A stretch of DNA of 64,000 bases from the NCBI GenBank assembly GCA_021234155.1, contig JAJEKV010000003.1, positions 20,940,386 through 21,004,385 on the forward strand, in the 5' to 3' direction. This DNA is from Isoetes taiwanensis. Lineage: Eukaryota; Streptophyta; Lycopodiopsida; Isoetales; Isoetaceae. Below, one piece after another: positions 47,984 to 58,980 of this stretch. The notes beneath the pieces are model-generated. The model did no database searches, was not told where the DNA came from, and saw only the letters and a program-made list of their open reading frames with translations. The translations under genes were made by a program, and so were the position numbers. How positions within the stretch are numbered: the stretch's first letter is position 1; every line of letters starts with the position of its first letter.

Positions 47984-49176
47984 CTGCAAAAATATGGGAT
48001 TATGACACATTGAGTAACGGGTTTGCAGTTTTAGATATGAATATGTTTTCTTATTATCACCTTTAATCAATGTCCACTTTGCTGCATTTTTTCATTCCCA
48101 GCGGCATATTTAACTTGTCGTTTTCTCTCCCCTAAGTTCTTCACAACCTGATAGCAATTGCCTGCAGACGTCATTCATTTTACCACGGATGAAATTAGCA
48201 CTTCAACTTACATTCATTACAAATACTGAGAGCTTTATGATATTGGTTACATGACAACTCAATATTTTATAAATATATCATGGTGAATTGTTCTTTCCAG
48301 TTAATATATATTTATTTCACACGTCCTGCCTGTGCTAAGCCAAAAAAGGTGCCAAGCAAAAGCCTGCCAAGAGGCCTTATTTCAGATACAATAATTGCTA
48401 TCGCATAGGCACTTATAATAAGCATGGACAAATGCAGATTATTGCGCTGCCAAATTCGCTTCTTTTCATTTCGTTAATCAATTTAGCAGAAACAATGCGA
48501 GGAAAATTGTGAGGGAGATTTCATGGCAACGTCTATGGCAAAATGGCAATCAAAATTTGATTCTTTATCACTATCATGCATTCTTTGCAAGCTTTCTCAC
48601 CTGAGGAAGGACATCAATATCAGTGAAAGGGCGAAGGAGATATAGAACTATCATCTGGCAACCGAAATAATGTCAGCAGCATGAAACACATTCTCAACGA
48701 TGCAATATCCACTTCCTGTAGTTAAGCAGACAATATAGATGAATTTCAATTTAAACCAAAAGGAAAATCCTGTCTACCTGCGAAAACATGTTTACATAAA
48801 AGGTAACCTGCGGGAAGCATGCCCTGCGCCAGAAGAGGCAACAACCCTCTGCACAAAATCCGATATTCAGACGACCTTGTTGATGAAGGAATCGGGCATC
48901 ACATTGAACCTTCATATTCTCCAAGGCTGCCTAATGTTCTGAGGTAAAAACCCTAGAATGAAATGGTCGATGCCAGCATGCATTTGGTATTTTTTTCCAT
49001 CAAACATCGGAGCTCAGAGTTTGGAGTTTTTGCAGGCTTCGAGCTTTAAAACAAAACCATCATGATAGTTGCACAGGTCGTGATCCACACTTTCATAATG
49101 CATATCATGTATCTAAATATAGAAAAATTCTTAGATGCAACTTCGAGAAAAATAACATATAGATAGAATAGCATAC

Positions 49177-49242
49177 CTCCATCAGTAACTCTGGATCATC
49201 TACACTTCCCTCTTCTTCCAGGTCACGTCCATGAAGCTCCAG
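49177..49242 (-). pseudogene. H exon-like piece, copy 6 (intact)
   Basis: Exactly 66 bp, TTGCAG acceptor and GTATGC donor; the encoded piece is the same as at 17004-17069. Confidence 0.6.
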
Positions 49243-49561
49243 CTGCAACAAACTATGATACAATGTAAGAACTGCAAAGCTAGAGATCACAATTGAGACT
49301 TTTAGAGAGATGAAAAGAAAGGCATGCAAGATAGAGATAAATGCCTGCATTGTTCCATCTAGGGCTGCATTGTACAAAGCCCTAAAGTTTAATAATCATG
49401 ATTCACTCATATTTAAAACTGCAAAGTATGATATAACAACCTTTCTTTCTACTACTGCTATTAATGGAGAGATAACTTAAAAGAAAGGAGGGAATACTTT
49501 TTCTGCAGCAGGAGTTCTTCATCACTACAAACCTTATCCAATGAGAAAGAAGCATATCTAA

Positions 49562-49872
49562 TCACACAAATTCATATCTCCCTTGGTACTCTCTACAATT
49601 CGTTGTGTCTAAGCAGCTCCAAAGCTTTTCCTTTGAAAATTGGAATTCTAGGCACCGGACAAATCGAAATCCAGCAATCAAGTTTTGGGTTGCCAAGGGC
49701 AAAGAAACTTTGCTAAAAAGGACCCAAAGGGCCAAGCGGCTAAATCTGGTACAAGAAAAGATGGAGGCTACAAGATTAGATGAAAGGAGAAACAATGGAG
49801 AGGTACTGGGGCGCCGGAGTAGAGCTTTTTATAAGGCAGATGAGAATCGACACAGAAAGAACGCAGCAAAAA
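49562..49872. other. H2 block, copy 6
   Basis: Plus frame 49605-49880 (91 codons) and minus frame 49562-49795 (77 codons) overlap, as elsewhere. Joins the F module at 49873. Confidence 0.4.
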
Positions 49873-50440
49873 GGCAATAACTTCCTTACCCCCATATTTT
49901 ATTTTCCTCAGATTAATCTGTGTTTCCAATGGTGGCTCACAGACAAAGGCCAAACCTGCATGATTTCAGCAGTGACCTATTGAATGCCTTAAAAGATCAA
50001 GGTAAGAATAAAGTCACATTCTAAATTTCCCTAGTCCTTGTTTTTGACCACATAGGTTATACGGATAAACGATTTACCTCCATATTTGTTGATCCTTTTC
50101 AAAATTCTGCTGCATCAGAGTCATGGGTAACGAGATAAAGCTTGCATCTTCTTCCAAAAACGCTGAAAACTTGATTCGCATTCGTAGCCAATTCTCAAGC
50201 TGCTTGGATAACCTTTCTTCTACCATGGCATTTAAGCGAGTCGATAGGTCTCTCATCACCATACTTTGGAAATACTCGGGTTTCAAAGCTACTAACGTTA
50301 GCGGCATATTCAAAAGTCACTTACAAATTACAAATAAGTTGGAATATAAATGATCAACCGGAGTCCTTGACTTGAACATACTTGTGTCAAAGGTGTCAAA
50401 TTACACACTATCTCAAAATTTGAAGATATCATTACTTTTA
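49873..50440 (-). pseudogene. F-module leader with exon-like ORF, copy 5
   Basis: Minus frame 50074-50313 (79 codons): MPLTLVALKPEYFQSMVMRD, then ERLSKQLENW and FLEEDASFISLPMT; it ends at ATATGGAG before GTAAATCG. It might be a downstream exon of the F-box gene or another captured piece; no family recognised. Confidence 0.45.
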
Positions 50441-50904
50441 TAGTTGAAGGCACGGGCAAGGCAAGGCATGCTCCGAGGTATAGTAAGGCACAATAGTAGG
50501 GTAAGGTATATGCACTTTATTACGGTTGCACAAAACGAAACGTTTCTGAGCACAGATACTTCCGCCATGCAGTATTTTAAATTATATAAATGAAAAGCAT
50601 TGGAATGCAAAACACATCTTTAATAATCACCTAGAAAGGTAAAAAAGACATTTTAATATATCTTCTTCATCCTTCTGAAGAGGCCGCAAATAAATGTTCT
50701 GTGGTGCACAAGAACTTGCATCTACACACCAGCTATTCTTTGGTACCAGACAAATGAAAACTTCCCCAGCATAATTTGCAGATTCTAGAATTTAAGGTTA
50801 TATATTAAAGTCTGATAATGAAAGGCAAGTTTACAGTTAGCACTCTGCCATGTTATGCATCCCAATGAAAAGCACATTTTCCATTGGGCCTTTTCAATTC
50901 CTGT

Positions 50905-51723
50905 TTAAGAAACGGAAAGGAGAAGTTTTTCATAGGCTATACTTTCCACAGTTATCTTGGACTCTGGAATGAGAACGTATTTTTCTTTATCCTCCTCAAG
51001 ATAAAAACCAACAATATCTTCTGTGGGTTCAAGAACGGGACACCCTGCCAAATAAAGCTCCTTCTCCAGACCCAATCTCATGTACGATAATTTTCCAACA
51101 GATTCTGGTATAAAAACTTCCTTCTTTGACCAAGAACTTGTATCAACATGGTAGCGCCATATCCAGTTCTTCTTTGGCCCTTCGTCTAAAATAAAAATGT
51201 AACCATAGTGCATAATGAGCCTCCCGTTGCGTGGACCTAAATTAAGCTGCACTGGCTCACTGATACTCCACTTTTCGACGTGTGAGAGGTAGACTACAAG
51301 TCGAATTAAGGGAAAAGGATGCATGGCAGTACAAAGGGCAACATAATAATTTCTATCTGGAAAATACATGAACCGCACTTCTATGACGGAGCTAAAGACA
51401 TTGGGAGGACTCAAGGTATCAACAATTCCTTTACCCATCACAACCAATTTTTTCCGTTTGTGCTCGTAACTGCATCTTACATCTTCAAATGAATCATCGA
51501 CGTCAGACAATACCTGTATCCTCTTTCTCTTACGCAATTTGAAACTAACTTGACTCATAAACGGATGATACTTTCCTGAGAGTCGGCTTTGCCAAAAAGA
51601 TTTGGAAGAAATGTAACGATACCAGTGCTTGGACGTAGCTGAAAACCGCGCCAGATCGCATAAATCCGGCACCTGAAGCAGGACCTTCTCTATAAACCCG
51701 TCGGGGAGATTAGGGTTCGACAT
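50905..51723 (-). CDS. F-box-like protein, intact copy
   Basis: 272 residues, ATG at 51721-51723 to TAA at 50905-50907. An in-frame extension reaches 51750 but has no ATG. Residues 5-48 read LPDGFIEKVLLQVPDL, then LARFSATSKHWYRYISS and SFWQSRL, the pattern of an F-box: LP...I...P...L, a conserved KxW, then FW at the end of the third helix. F-box proteins bind SKP1 and bring substrates to SCF ubiquitin ligases; the C-terminal part would choose the substrate. That part has no Kelch or leucine-rich repeats I can see; it carries a basic stretch (KLRKRKR) and WSISEPVQLNLGP, ILDEGPKKNWIWRYHVDTSS and YLEEDKEKYVLIPE, reminiscent of F-box-associated beta-propeller strands. Upstream (minus) is a TATA-like element in a duplicated 103-bp segment. 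The five related copies are broken. Confidence 0.75.
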   Translation of the reverse strand: MSNPNLPDGFIEKVLLQVPDLCDLARFSATSKHWYRYISSKSFWQSRLSGKYHPFMSQVSFKLRKRKRIQVLSDVDDSFEDVRCSYEHKRKKLVVMGKGIVDTLSPPNVFSSVIEVRFMYFPDRNYYVALCTAMHPFPLIRLVVYLSHVEKWSISEPVQLNLGPRNGRLIMHYGYIFILDEGPKKNWIWRYHVDTSSWSKKEVFIPESVGKLSYMRLGLEKELYLAGCPVLEPTEDIVGFYLEEDKEKYVLIPESKITVESIAYEKLLLSVS

Positions 51724-51747
51724 ACTCACGACCGCTTCTGCCCCCTC

Positions 51748-51953
51748 CAATGCTCATAATATAATATAAGCGCCTTTTTCGGAAAAGGTCGAACAGCAAA
51801 AAAAGGTTTTGGGAAAAGCTTTTTTTTTTTGGACGAAATCCATCATAATTCAATGCTCATAATATAATATAAGCGCCTTTTTCGGAAAAGGTCGAACAGC
51901 AAAAAAAGGTTTTGGGAAAAGCTTTTTTTTTTGGACGAAATCCATCATAATTC
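51748..51953 (-). promoter_or_regulatory. Duplicated 103-bp upstream segment with TATA-like element
   Basis: Two tandem copies (about 51748-51850 and 51851-51953), each with CAATGCTCATAATATAATA and, further upstream on the minus strand, AAGCTTTTCCCAAAACC and a T/A run. On the minus strand TTATATTATATTATG lies about 35-50 bp upstream of the F-box ATG, suitable for a TATA box with a very short leader. The duplication is shared with F copies 2 and 3 but absent from copies 1 and 4. Promoter function is inferred. Confidence 0.5.
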
Positions 51954-51999
51954 AGACGAAATGAAATCCGGGACACCTTCGTTTTATACACACCCACCG

Positions 52000-52265
52000 T
52001 CGCGGTCCGGGTCGATTATAAGCCCGGAATCGATTCCGCTTTTAGGGCAGCGATACCGGGTCCGTGTAAATTAGCATACCGGGGCGGTATACTAACACAC
52101 GCCCGGTGATACATGGCCTTATCGAGGCCCGCAGATCTGATCAAATCGCGACCAGCCGCGGCACACATGATCTGAGGGGCGGTATACGAGGCGTCTTCGT
52201 GGCCTATAAATCGCGTAGGGGCGTATACCGGGGCAGATAACGCATACCTACCACCCGCAACCGTT
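52000..52265. repeat. CpG-rich palindromic GTATACC cluster, copy 5
   Basis: Motifs at about 52075-52092 (CATACCGGGGCGGTATAC) and 52180-52230. It lies 280-540 bp upstream of the intact F-box gene, beyond the duplicated TATA segment. Confidence 0.7.
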
Positions 52266-53128
52266 AGATCAAATGGATGGCGGATGGCCACATGTGGTTT
52301 TAAAAGCGGTTGTCGCGCAAAATCTCAGCAGGCCCAATTTTTTAGGGTTTTCATGTTCGTTGATTACACGGTTTGTTTGGGCGGCTTGCCTTAGATTTAA
52401 AATCAGTTGGATGAAACGGTGCGTGGGGCATCATGGGGTTAAATTTGTGTGTCGACTTCTATTGTCTCGCAAGGCTCTCATATTTAATTAGTTCTTGTTA
52501 GAACTCGGCACTTTGTCCATAGTGAGTTCCACTCTTATCATAGAACATCGTCATTTTCATATATTCAATTGCAATCATCGGTTGGGTGAAGATTTTGGCA
52601 ATGATTTCTTATCGATGGCAGTCTAGGTTTTTGTTGTTCTTTTCTGCATCTAATCTAATGTTTATAATACAATAATGGTGTTTCCTTACATGTTGATGAA
52701 ATTTTTACCTTTTGACCTACAAATGCTCTCTGGATTTGTAACTCTTCCCTTGAGACTTGATCTGATGAATTTTGGGTGTTGAGTTGTGAGGGTTTGAAGA
52801 AGTTCTCTAATATCAACTCTTCAAGAACAAAATTAAACATAGTCTTAACAGAATCTCCCATAGCTATAGCTTGTTTTGGTAGAAAAGGTAAGAAATAAAG
52901 GTTATTTTTTAAATTGCTTGCAGCCAGCTCTATATTGACATGCATATATCATGAAACCATTAACATGAAGTTTCAAAGGTAGATGATCATTGAAATCAAT
53001 TCAAAAATGCTTTTAAATGGATGTAATTTGTTTAGTTTTTGTATTTGTGGGAGCGGTGAGCGTCTACATTCTAGAGAAGATGTTTGAAGCTTTTTTAATG
53101 TAAATCAAATTTTAATATAAAGCTGTCA
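52263..53128 (-). repeat. G block, copy 6, with 91-codon ORF
   Basis: Minus ORF 52655-52945 with NFVLEELILENFFKPSQLNT and SREELQIQRAFVGQKVKISS; this is the GAGGGTTTGAAG variant that keeps the frame open to the end. Family unknown. Confidence 0.55.
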
Positions 53129-53314
53129 GTTTCACCATCAAACATCGAAGCTCAGAGTTTGGAGTTTTTGCAGGCTTTGAGCTTTAAAACAAAACCATCA
53201 TGATACTTGCACAGGTCGTGATCCACACTTTCATAATGCATATCATGTATCTAAATATAGAAAAATTCTTAGATGCAACTTCCAGAAAAATAACATATAG
53301 ATAGAATAGCATAC

Positions 53315-53380
53315 CTCCAACAGTAACTCTGGATCATCTACACTTCCCTCTTCTTCCAGGTCACGTCCATGAAGCTCCAG
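53315..53380 (-). pseudogene. H exon-like piece, copy 7 (intact)
   Basis: 66 bp with both splice signals; ends ELLLE. It lies 72 bp left of the second 3-kb insertion. Confidence 0.6.
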
Positions 53381-54909
53381 CTGCAACAAACTATGATACA
53401 ATGTAAGAACTGCAAAGCTAGAGATCACAATTGAGACTTTTAGAGAGATGAATATGTAGCATAATAACAGGGGGTTTTCTTTGTGTTTTTGTACGCTTTT
53501 CACAAAGGTTTTCCTAAGATTTCATGGCGTATTCGAATAGATGTACTAATGCGTACATCTAGAGTGCACCATTTCTTAGTCGTTGATTTAGCTTTTTTTT
53601 TTTCAATGGTCTAACATCCAAGGGCTCACAACAAAAGCCCTCTTTTTATTTTAGGGGCTGAACATGCAAGCCTCGTTTGCCCTAAAGCTTGGCCATGAAC
53701 CACTGTTGGGGTTGGCCGGATTTGAAGCAGCGGATTTGCAACATATTGGATTTGAAGCAACGGATTTGCAACATATTTGAAGCAACGGATTTGTCAAGGC
53801 AGATATCAAGTTTTGGGCCTTTATAAAAAGTTCTAGGGCAAATCCAGAGTTGGGGGTTTCTCCTACAACCAGAGAGCTCGGGAGGTTTCATCTGCAGCCA
53901 GAGCTCGGGAGTTCCAGACACATATCTCTAGTTTTAGATTTTGCAGATTTTGGCATACACATGATCAGAACACTATTCTGACTCAGATTTCTGTAGATGC
54001 TTACGTTTTAAAACTACCCCAAACAACGGCAGCGATCCCCTCCACAGAAGCATTGAAAGCTCGCCATTATACCAGCGCCGAAAGGTCAGATATGGGGTTT
54101 TAGGTGTATCGTCAATCCGTCCCTGGCCTGGAACCAAAACCAAGGTAAACTTTCTTCCCCTGTTCTTTCTGGAGGCGCCATAAATTATGTGTACATGTTT
54201 ACTGCTCTATTACTATCCATATCAATGCCGTGCAAGCTTCAAAGCTCAACTACCGATTCCAAGGACCCTTTAAAGCTAAGTTATGTCATTATTTTTTTTT
54301 TGCCGAATCTCGAGCTAATGGCTCTCAATCTCCAAAGAAATTGGAGCAAGATCATTTATCGGGATTGTGATTTTGTCTTTTTACATCCAATCTCAAATGT
54401 AGGTCTACCTAATCTAAAAAGAATGAGCTGAAGTTAGATTTTTGTGATGGGGTGGAAGCTAAGATGGCACTCGCTTTTTGTTTCTCCGGACAATGAGTAC
54501 ATATCTTTGCCACACCCTGCTGTTTGTATTTGGGGATTCGCAAGTAGATCCCGGAAATAACAACTATTTGGCAACTACGACGAAGGCAAACTTCCCATAA
54601 TTTGATACTAGGCGTACCAACGCAAGGGTTTTCACCGTGGGGACACCTTTGTGAAGTTTGGTTTTGCAATGGCTTTTGTAGCCACAGTTCTAGCATGGAG
54701 AATTCTTGAAAATTTGGATTGCTTGATGAAGCAAAAGGGGTACAATGCGTTGGATTACAGATTATTTTATAAAGGTCATCCTTCCAAGAATGAGCTATAC
54801 TTCCGTGTGAAATTTCACCCCTTATCCTTCTAAGCATTATCTTATCTTCTATTTTTCATTTGTGCTCTCTCTCGTTTGTTCTAAGCTTAATTCCCACCTT
54901 TGTTAAACC

Positions 54910-55323
54910 ATGGAATTCATTGCTTTAAGTTATGCAATGGCTTGCTTTCCTTTGTCCAGCTCGAATTTACATACTACCTTGCTAGCATTTGTCATGTTCT
55001 TGGAAAGTTTTTGCATATGTCTTTGCTCAAAATACGTTAATGCTAAAGTATTTCTCGTAGTATTCTCTATGCGAGGTTCAAAAAAATTTTGCGGGATGTT
55101 GATATCTCTAGCAATGCTTACGATGGCAATTGCACAAACAACTAAGGAAGACCATGACTCAAAATTATTCATCTCTTCGAGAATAGTTGTGAACCTAAGG
55201 CAGTTTTTGCAGAATTTAAGTGAGGGAGCTGTTTCAGACTCAGATAGTGATGATGTTATCTTCACATTGCAGAATGTAGATAAAGCTCCAGCTCAAAGTT
55301 CTAGTAATGTAAAAAGAAGGTAA
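54910..55323 (+). CDS. Hypothetical 137-residue ORF in the insertion
   Basis: Starts MEFIALSYAMACFPL, has a hydrophobic, Cys-rich first half (LLAFVMFLESFCICLCSKYV), then a polar acidic stretch with AVSDSDSDDVIFTLQNVD and ends SSNVKRR. The stop lies in GAAGGTAATG, which could instead be a splice donor (AAG/GTAATG), in which case the frame would continue into the ORF at 55405. The same region in the first insertion (24716-25120) is broken by several indels. I recognise no family. Confidence 0.3.
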   Translation: MEFIALSYAMACFPLSSSNLHTTLLAFVMFLESFCICLCSKYVNAKVFLVVFSMRGSKKFCGMLISLAMLTMAIAQTTKEDHDSKLFISSRIVVNLRQFLQNLSEGAVSDSDSDDVIFTLQNVDKAPAQSSSNVKRR

Positions 55324-56097
55324 TGTGCTTTGTTGAATTCGCAAACTCATATGATGCAAATCGATACGTGACCATTATTTTTGCTTTGTGTAGTTTGCAA
55401 GGACTTCTAGTTTGCGGCCCTTGGGGCAATGCGGGGAATTGAGACTAGAATTAGAAGTGTTTCTTGAGATTATGCTACCAATTCTATATGTTCACCTCAA
55501 TGGAAGTGAGAATCTCGGTTGTGCATTGACTTTTTATTCCTTATGCAAAACTAGTGGATTGTATTTCTAGAATCGTGGAATGTAATGAGACATTGCATTT
55601 GCTCCTCTATACAATATTTAGATCACTGAATAAGCTAGGTTGTGAAGAGATGCAAGTATAATATGCTATTAATGTATAAAGGGGCAAAGACCATGCATTA
55701 CTCTAGGGGCTAGTTAGGTCCTTTTTCTGCTTCTAATATCTAACATACAAACTTATAAATTATAATCTCATTTATTTTCCTTATCACTTGCCATTGTTTA
55801 TTTCCTAGTGGGTTTTTTTCGTACGTTTCAATAAAATGATTACAAAATGTCTATACTATTATCACACATGTTTTTTACTTTACAAATGAATGCGATACGG
55901 TAGCTCTTGCTCCATAATGTTTGATGCAGCATTATCCTTTGGGATGTTTGATGTCTGCCTTTGGGATGTTTGATGTCTGCTTCATGCACTTATGCTAGAT
56001 ATACAGTTGTCCAGTTGTACTTTTGCAGAAAATTAACTCATCCAAGTGTGAAGTCACGTTGTTTGTTCTTAGCCCCGAAGGGGCAAAAATTTTTTTT

Positions 56098-56562
56098 AAC
56101 CTATAACAAAAACCATTACATTAAATTAAATTAAACCATTACATTAAACCATTACATTACTTTTAAATTAAATCCCCCTTCAAACCCCCTTTGGTTTGGG
56201 TGCATATTCACACGAGGGGTGACGAGGGGGCAAAAGAGCCCCTATAAATATTTTTTGCACGTACAAAATCAACACCATATAGTATATTACCTCAAATCTT
56301 ATAGTATTTTGCAAATCTTGTTATACAGTATAGCAAATTCCATACTTCCATACCCCACAAACGAGGAACTTTGTGTACGGTGTAGATTAAGGAATAAGGG
56401 GTGAATATGCCTATCCAACAGCTCTCGTTGCCCGGAGTCACCCCCCGTGTGAATATGCACCCAAACCAAAGGGGGTTTGAAGGGGGATTTAATTTAAAAG
56501 TAATGTAATGGTTTAATGTAATGGTTTAATTTAATTTAATGTAATGGTTTTTGTTATAGGTT
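56098..56562. mobile_element. Fold-back MITE, copy 2
   Basis: 465 bp. Arms of about 125 bp are nearly perfect inverted repeats from AACCTATAACAAAAACC to GGTTTTTGTTATAGGTT, including GGTGCATATTCACACG against CGTGTGAATATGCACC. The unique centre is about 200 bp and AT-rich. Its right end coincides with the right end of the 3-kb insertion. Confidence 0.85.
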
Positions 56563-56567
56563 ATGAA

Positions 56568-57450
56568 AAGAAAGGCATGCAAGATAGAGATAAATGCCTG
56601 CATTGTTCCATCTAGGGCTGCATTGTACAAAGCCCTAAAGTTTAATAATCATGATTCACTCATATTTAAAACTGCAAAGTATGATATAACAACCTTTCTT
56701 TCTACTACTGCTATTGCTGGAGAGATAACTTAAAAGAAAGGAGGGAATACTTTTTCTGCAGCAGGAGTTCTTCATCACTACAAACCTTATCCAATGAGAA
56801 AGAAGCATATCCAATCACGCAATTTCATATCTCCCTTGGTACTCTCTACAATTCGTTGTGTCTAAGCAGCTCCAAAGCTTTTCCTTTGAAAATTGGAATT
56901 CTAGGCAGGACAAATCGAAATCCAAAGAATCAAGTTTTGGGTTGCCAAGGGCAAAGAAACTTTGCTAAAAAGGACCCAAAGGGCCAAGCGGCTAAATCTG
57001 GTACAAGAAAAGATGGAGGCTACAAGATTAGATGAAAGGAGAAACAATGGAGAGGTATTGGGGCGCCGGAGTAGAGCTTTTTAAATGGCAGATGAGAATT
57101 GGCAACGAAAAGAACGCAAAGAAAAAGGCAAAAATAAGGGAATGGCTCTAGCATAAAAAAGGCCGAACATTGCTCTGGACAAAGTGGCAATGCAACCACC
57201 GAACAATCGACACTATGCAGTCGGCACACAAAACAACACGAAGAACTGAATCTTCGGCAACAAATATCACAGAAGAATTGAATCTCCTCTGGAAGGAGGG
57301 ATGGCTGCCGAGGGTAAACCGTAAGAGTTCCAGAGAGAGAGGAAAAGAAAACTACTTAAATCTGACGGTCTATAATAAGAGTTTTCACAACAAAATCAAC
57401 GGCCGAGATGCTCTGCACACACTACATTTTGCTTTTATTATTATACTAGA
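56568..57450. other. H remainder and H2 block, copy 7
   Basis: Continuation after the insertion, then H2 with the CT-rich minus part. A plus frame at 57170-57526 (118 codons, SAHKTTRRTESSATNITEEL, then NLLWKEGWLPRVNRKSSRER) matches that at 44903-45238; coding status unknown. Confidence 0.45.
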
Positions 57451-58385
57451 AAAAGTGCCAGCGTTGCTGGGCTTTTCGTCGGGATTAAATTCCAAAATTG
57501 GTAGGGTTATGGTTGATAGCATCTAGTTGGACATATATGGTCGTTCCTTAGTTGGGCATAAAATGCTTTATTTAGTGGACATTTATGGTCGTTCGTTAGT
57601 TGGGCATAAAATGTATTATTTATTGAGGTTAAACTTTGAATACAACTTATATAGTTTTTGAATGTTCATATCAATCATTTCATCATGGGGTTAAATTTGT
57701 GTGTCGACTTCTATTGTCTCACAAGGCTCTCATATTTAATTAGTTCTTGTTAGAACTCTGGCACTTTGTCCATAGTGAGTTCCACTCTTATCATAGAACA
57801 TCGTCATTTTCATATATTCAATTGCAATCACTGAAGGTCGGCATTTTGGCAATGATTTCTTATCGATGGCAGTCTAGGTTTTTGTTGTTCTTTTCTGCAT
57901 CTAATCTAATGTTTATAATACAATAATGGTGTTTCCTTAGTGGGTGTGACATGTTGATGAAATTTTTACCTTTTGACCTACAAATGCTCTCTGGATTTGT
58001 AACTCTTCCCTTGAGACTTGATCTGATGAATTTTGGGTGTTGAGTTGTGAGGGTTTGAAGAAGTTCTCTAATATCAACTCTTCAAGAACAAAATTAAACA
58101 TAGTCTTAACAGAATCTCCCATAGCTATAGCTTGTTTTGGTAGAAAAGGTAAGAAATAAAGGTTATTTTTTAAATTGCTTGCAGCCAGCTCTATATTGAC
58201 ATGCATATATCATGAAACCATTAACATGAAGTTTTAAAGGTAGATGATCATTGAAATCAATTCAAAAACGCTTTTAAATGGATGTAATTTGTTTAGTTTT
58301 TGTATTTGTGGGAGCGGTGAGCGTCTACATTCTAGAGAAGATGTTTGAAGCTTTTTTAATGTAAATCAAATTTTAATATAAAGCT
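57451..58385 (-). repeat. Hairpin linker and G block, copy 7
   Basis: Hairpin near 57458 (GTGCCAGCGTTGCTGGGC, left arm one base short). Minus ORF 57937-58206 (89 codons) is the open GAGGGTTTGAAG variant. Confidence 0.55.
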
Positions 58386-58980
58386 GTCAGTTTCACCATT
58401 ATGTCAAAAAAATAACCTTCATATGAGCATCTTTGTTTCTCTAGTTGAGCCAAAAAGTTATATTCTTTAGAAATTGTCGGGCATCAATGTATGATGCATG
58501 CTGTTAGATGAGTTCAAAAAACTTACATTTAATTTTTACTGCTCAAATTACTTGTCACATGTATTGGTACGTTGAATGTCTTTTATTACAAATCATCAAG
58601 TTGGGTGTCGATGCTGCATCGCTTGAGATAAGGCTCAAGGCTTCAAGACTTCTTGCTATCCTTCGCTTGTCACTTGTATTTATATGTTGAATGTCTTTGT
58701 TATAAATCATCAAGTCGGATCGATGCGCATCGCTTGCAGACAAGGCTTCTTGCTTGCTTATTCCTTGGATTTTGGCAAACAATGGATAAATGTTACATTT
58801 TCTCGTGACCTCACTCATTTCTCGCAATCGGTCCCCATAGTGACATAGTCCTGCCGTTTATTGTGGTAAAGAATAACGTGAAAAGGGAAATAGCCAATCC
58901 GGATAAAACCCGACAAAATAATAACAAAAATTTGCATTTCATCATAGGTTCCACGTTCGCTCCATTTCTTGACTTTGTCA
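58386..58980 (+). repeat. M block, copy 6
   Basis: 113-bp duplication visible, but GATGCAGACTGCTTCAG is replaced by GATGCTGCATCGCTTGAG in the first half and by GATGCGCATCGCTTGCAG in the second. Confidence 0.65.

Larger units (their letters stand above)
46700..48980 (-). other. X module, copy 3
   Basis: Nearly identical to copy 1 at 14500-16800. Other exon-like minus pieces: 48061-48161 (NCYQVVKNLGERKRQVKYAA, acceptor CTGCAG, ending at a stop just before GTGATAA), about 48600-48660 (TDIDVLPQ then GTGAG) and about 48810-48925 (AALENMKVQCD). No continuous gene assembled. Confidence 0.5.
53453..56562 (+). mobile_element. 3.1-kb insertion flanked by ATGAA, copy 2
   Basis: Same site and content as 23301-26351; flanking ATGAA at 53448-53452 and 56563-56567. 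Inside, on the plus strand, are GATTTGCAACATATTGGATT-like short repeats (about 53735-53790), a TTTATAAAAAG element (about 53819), open frames at 54651-54833 (FATVLAWRILENLDCLMKQK, preceded by AFV) and 54910-55323, and the MITE at its right end. Confidence 0.65.

Noticed and set aside
54409-54837. 142-codon minus ORF in the 3-kb insertion
   Set aside because: Broken in the first insertion (24424-24624 only) and antisense to other open frames; no motif.
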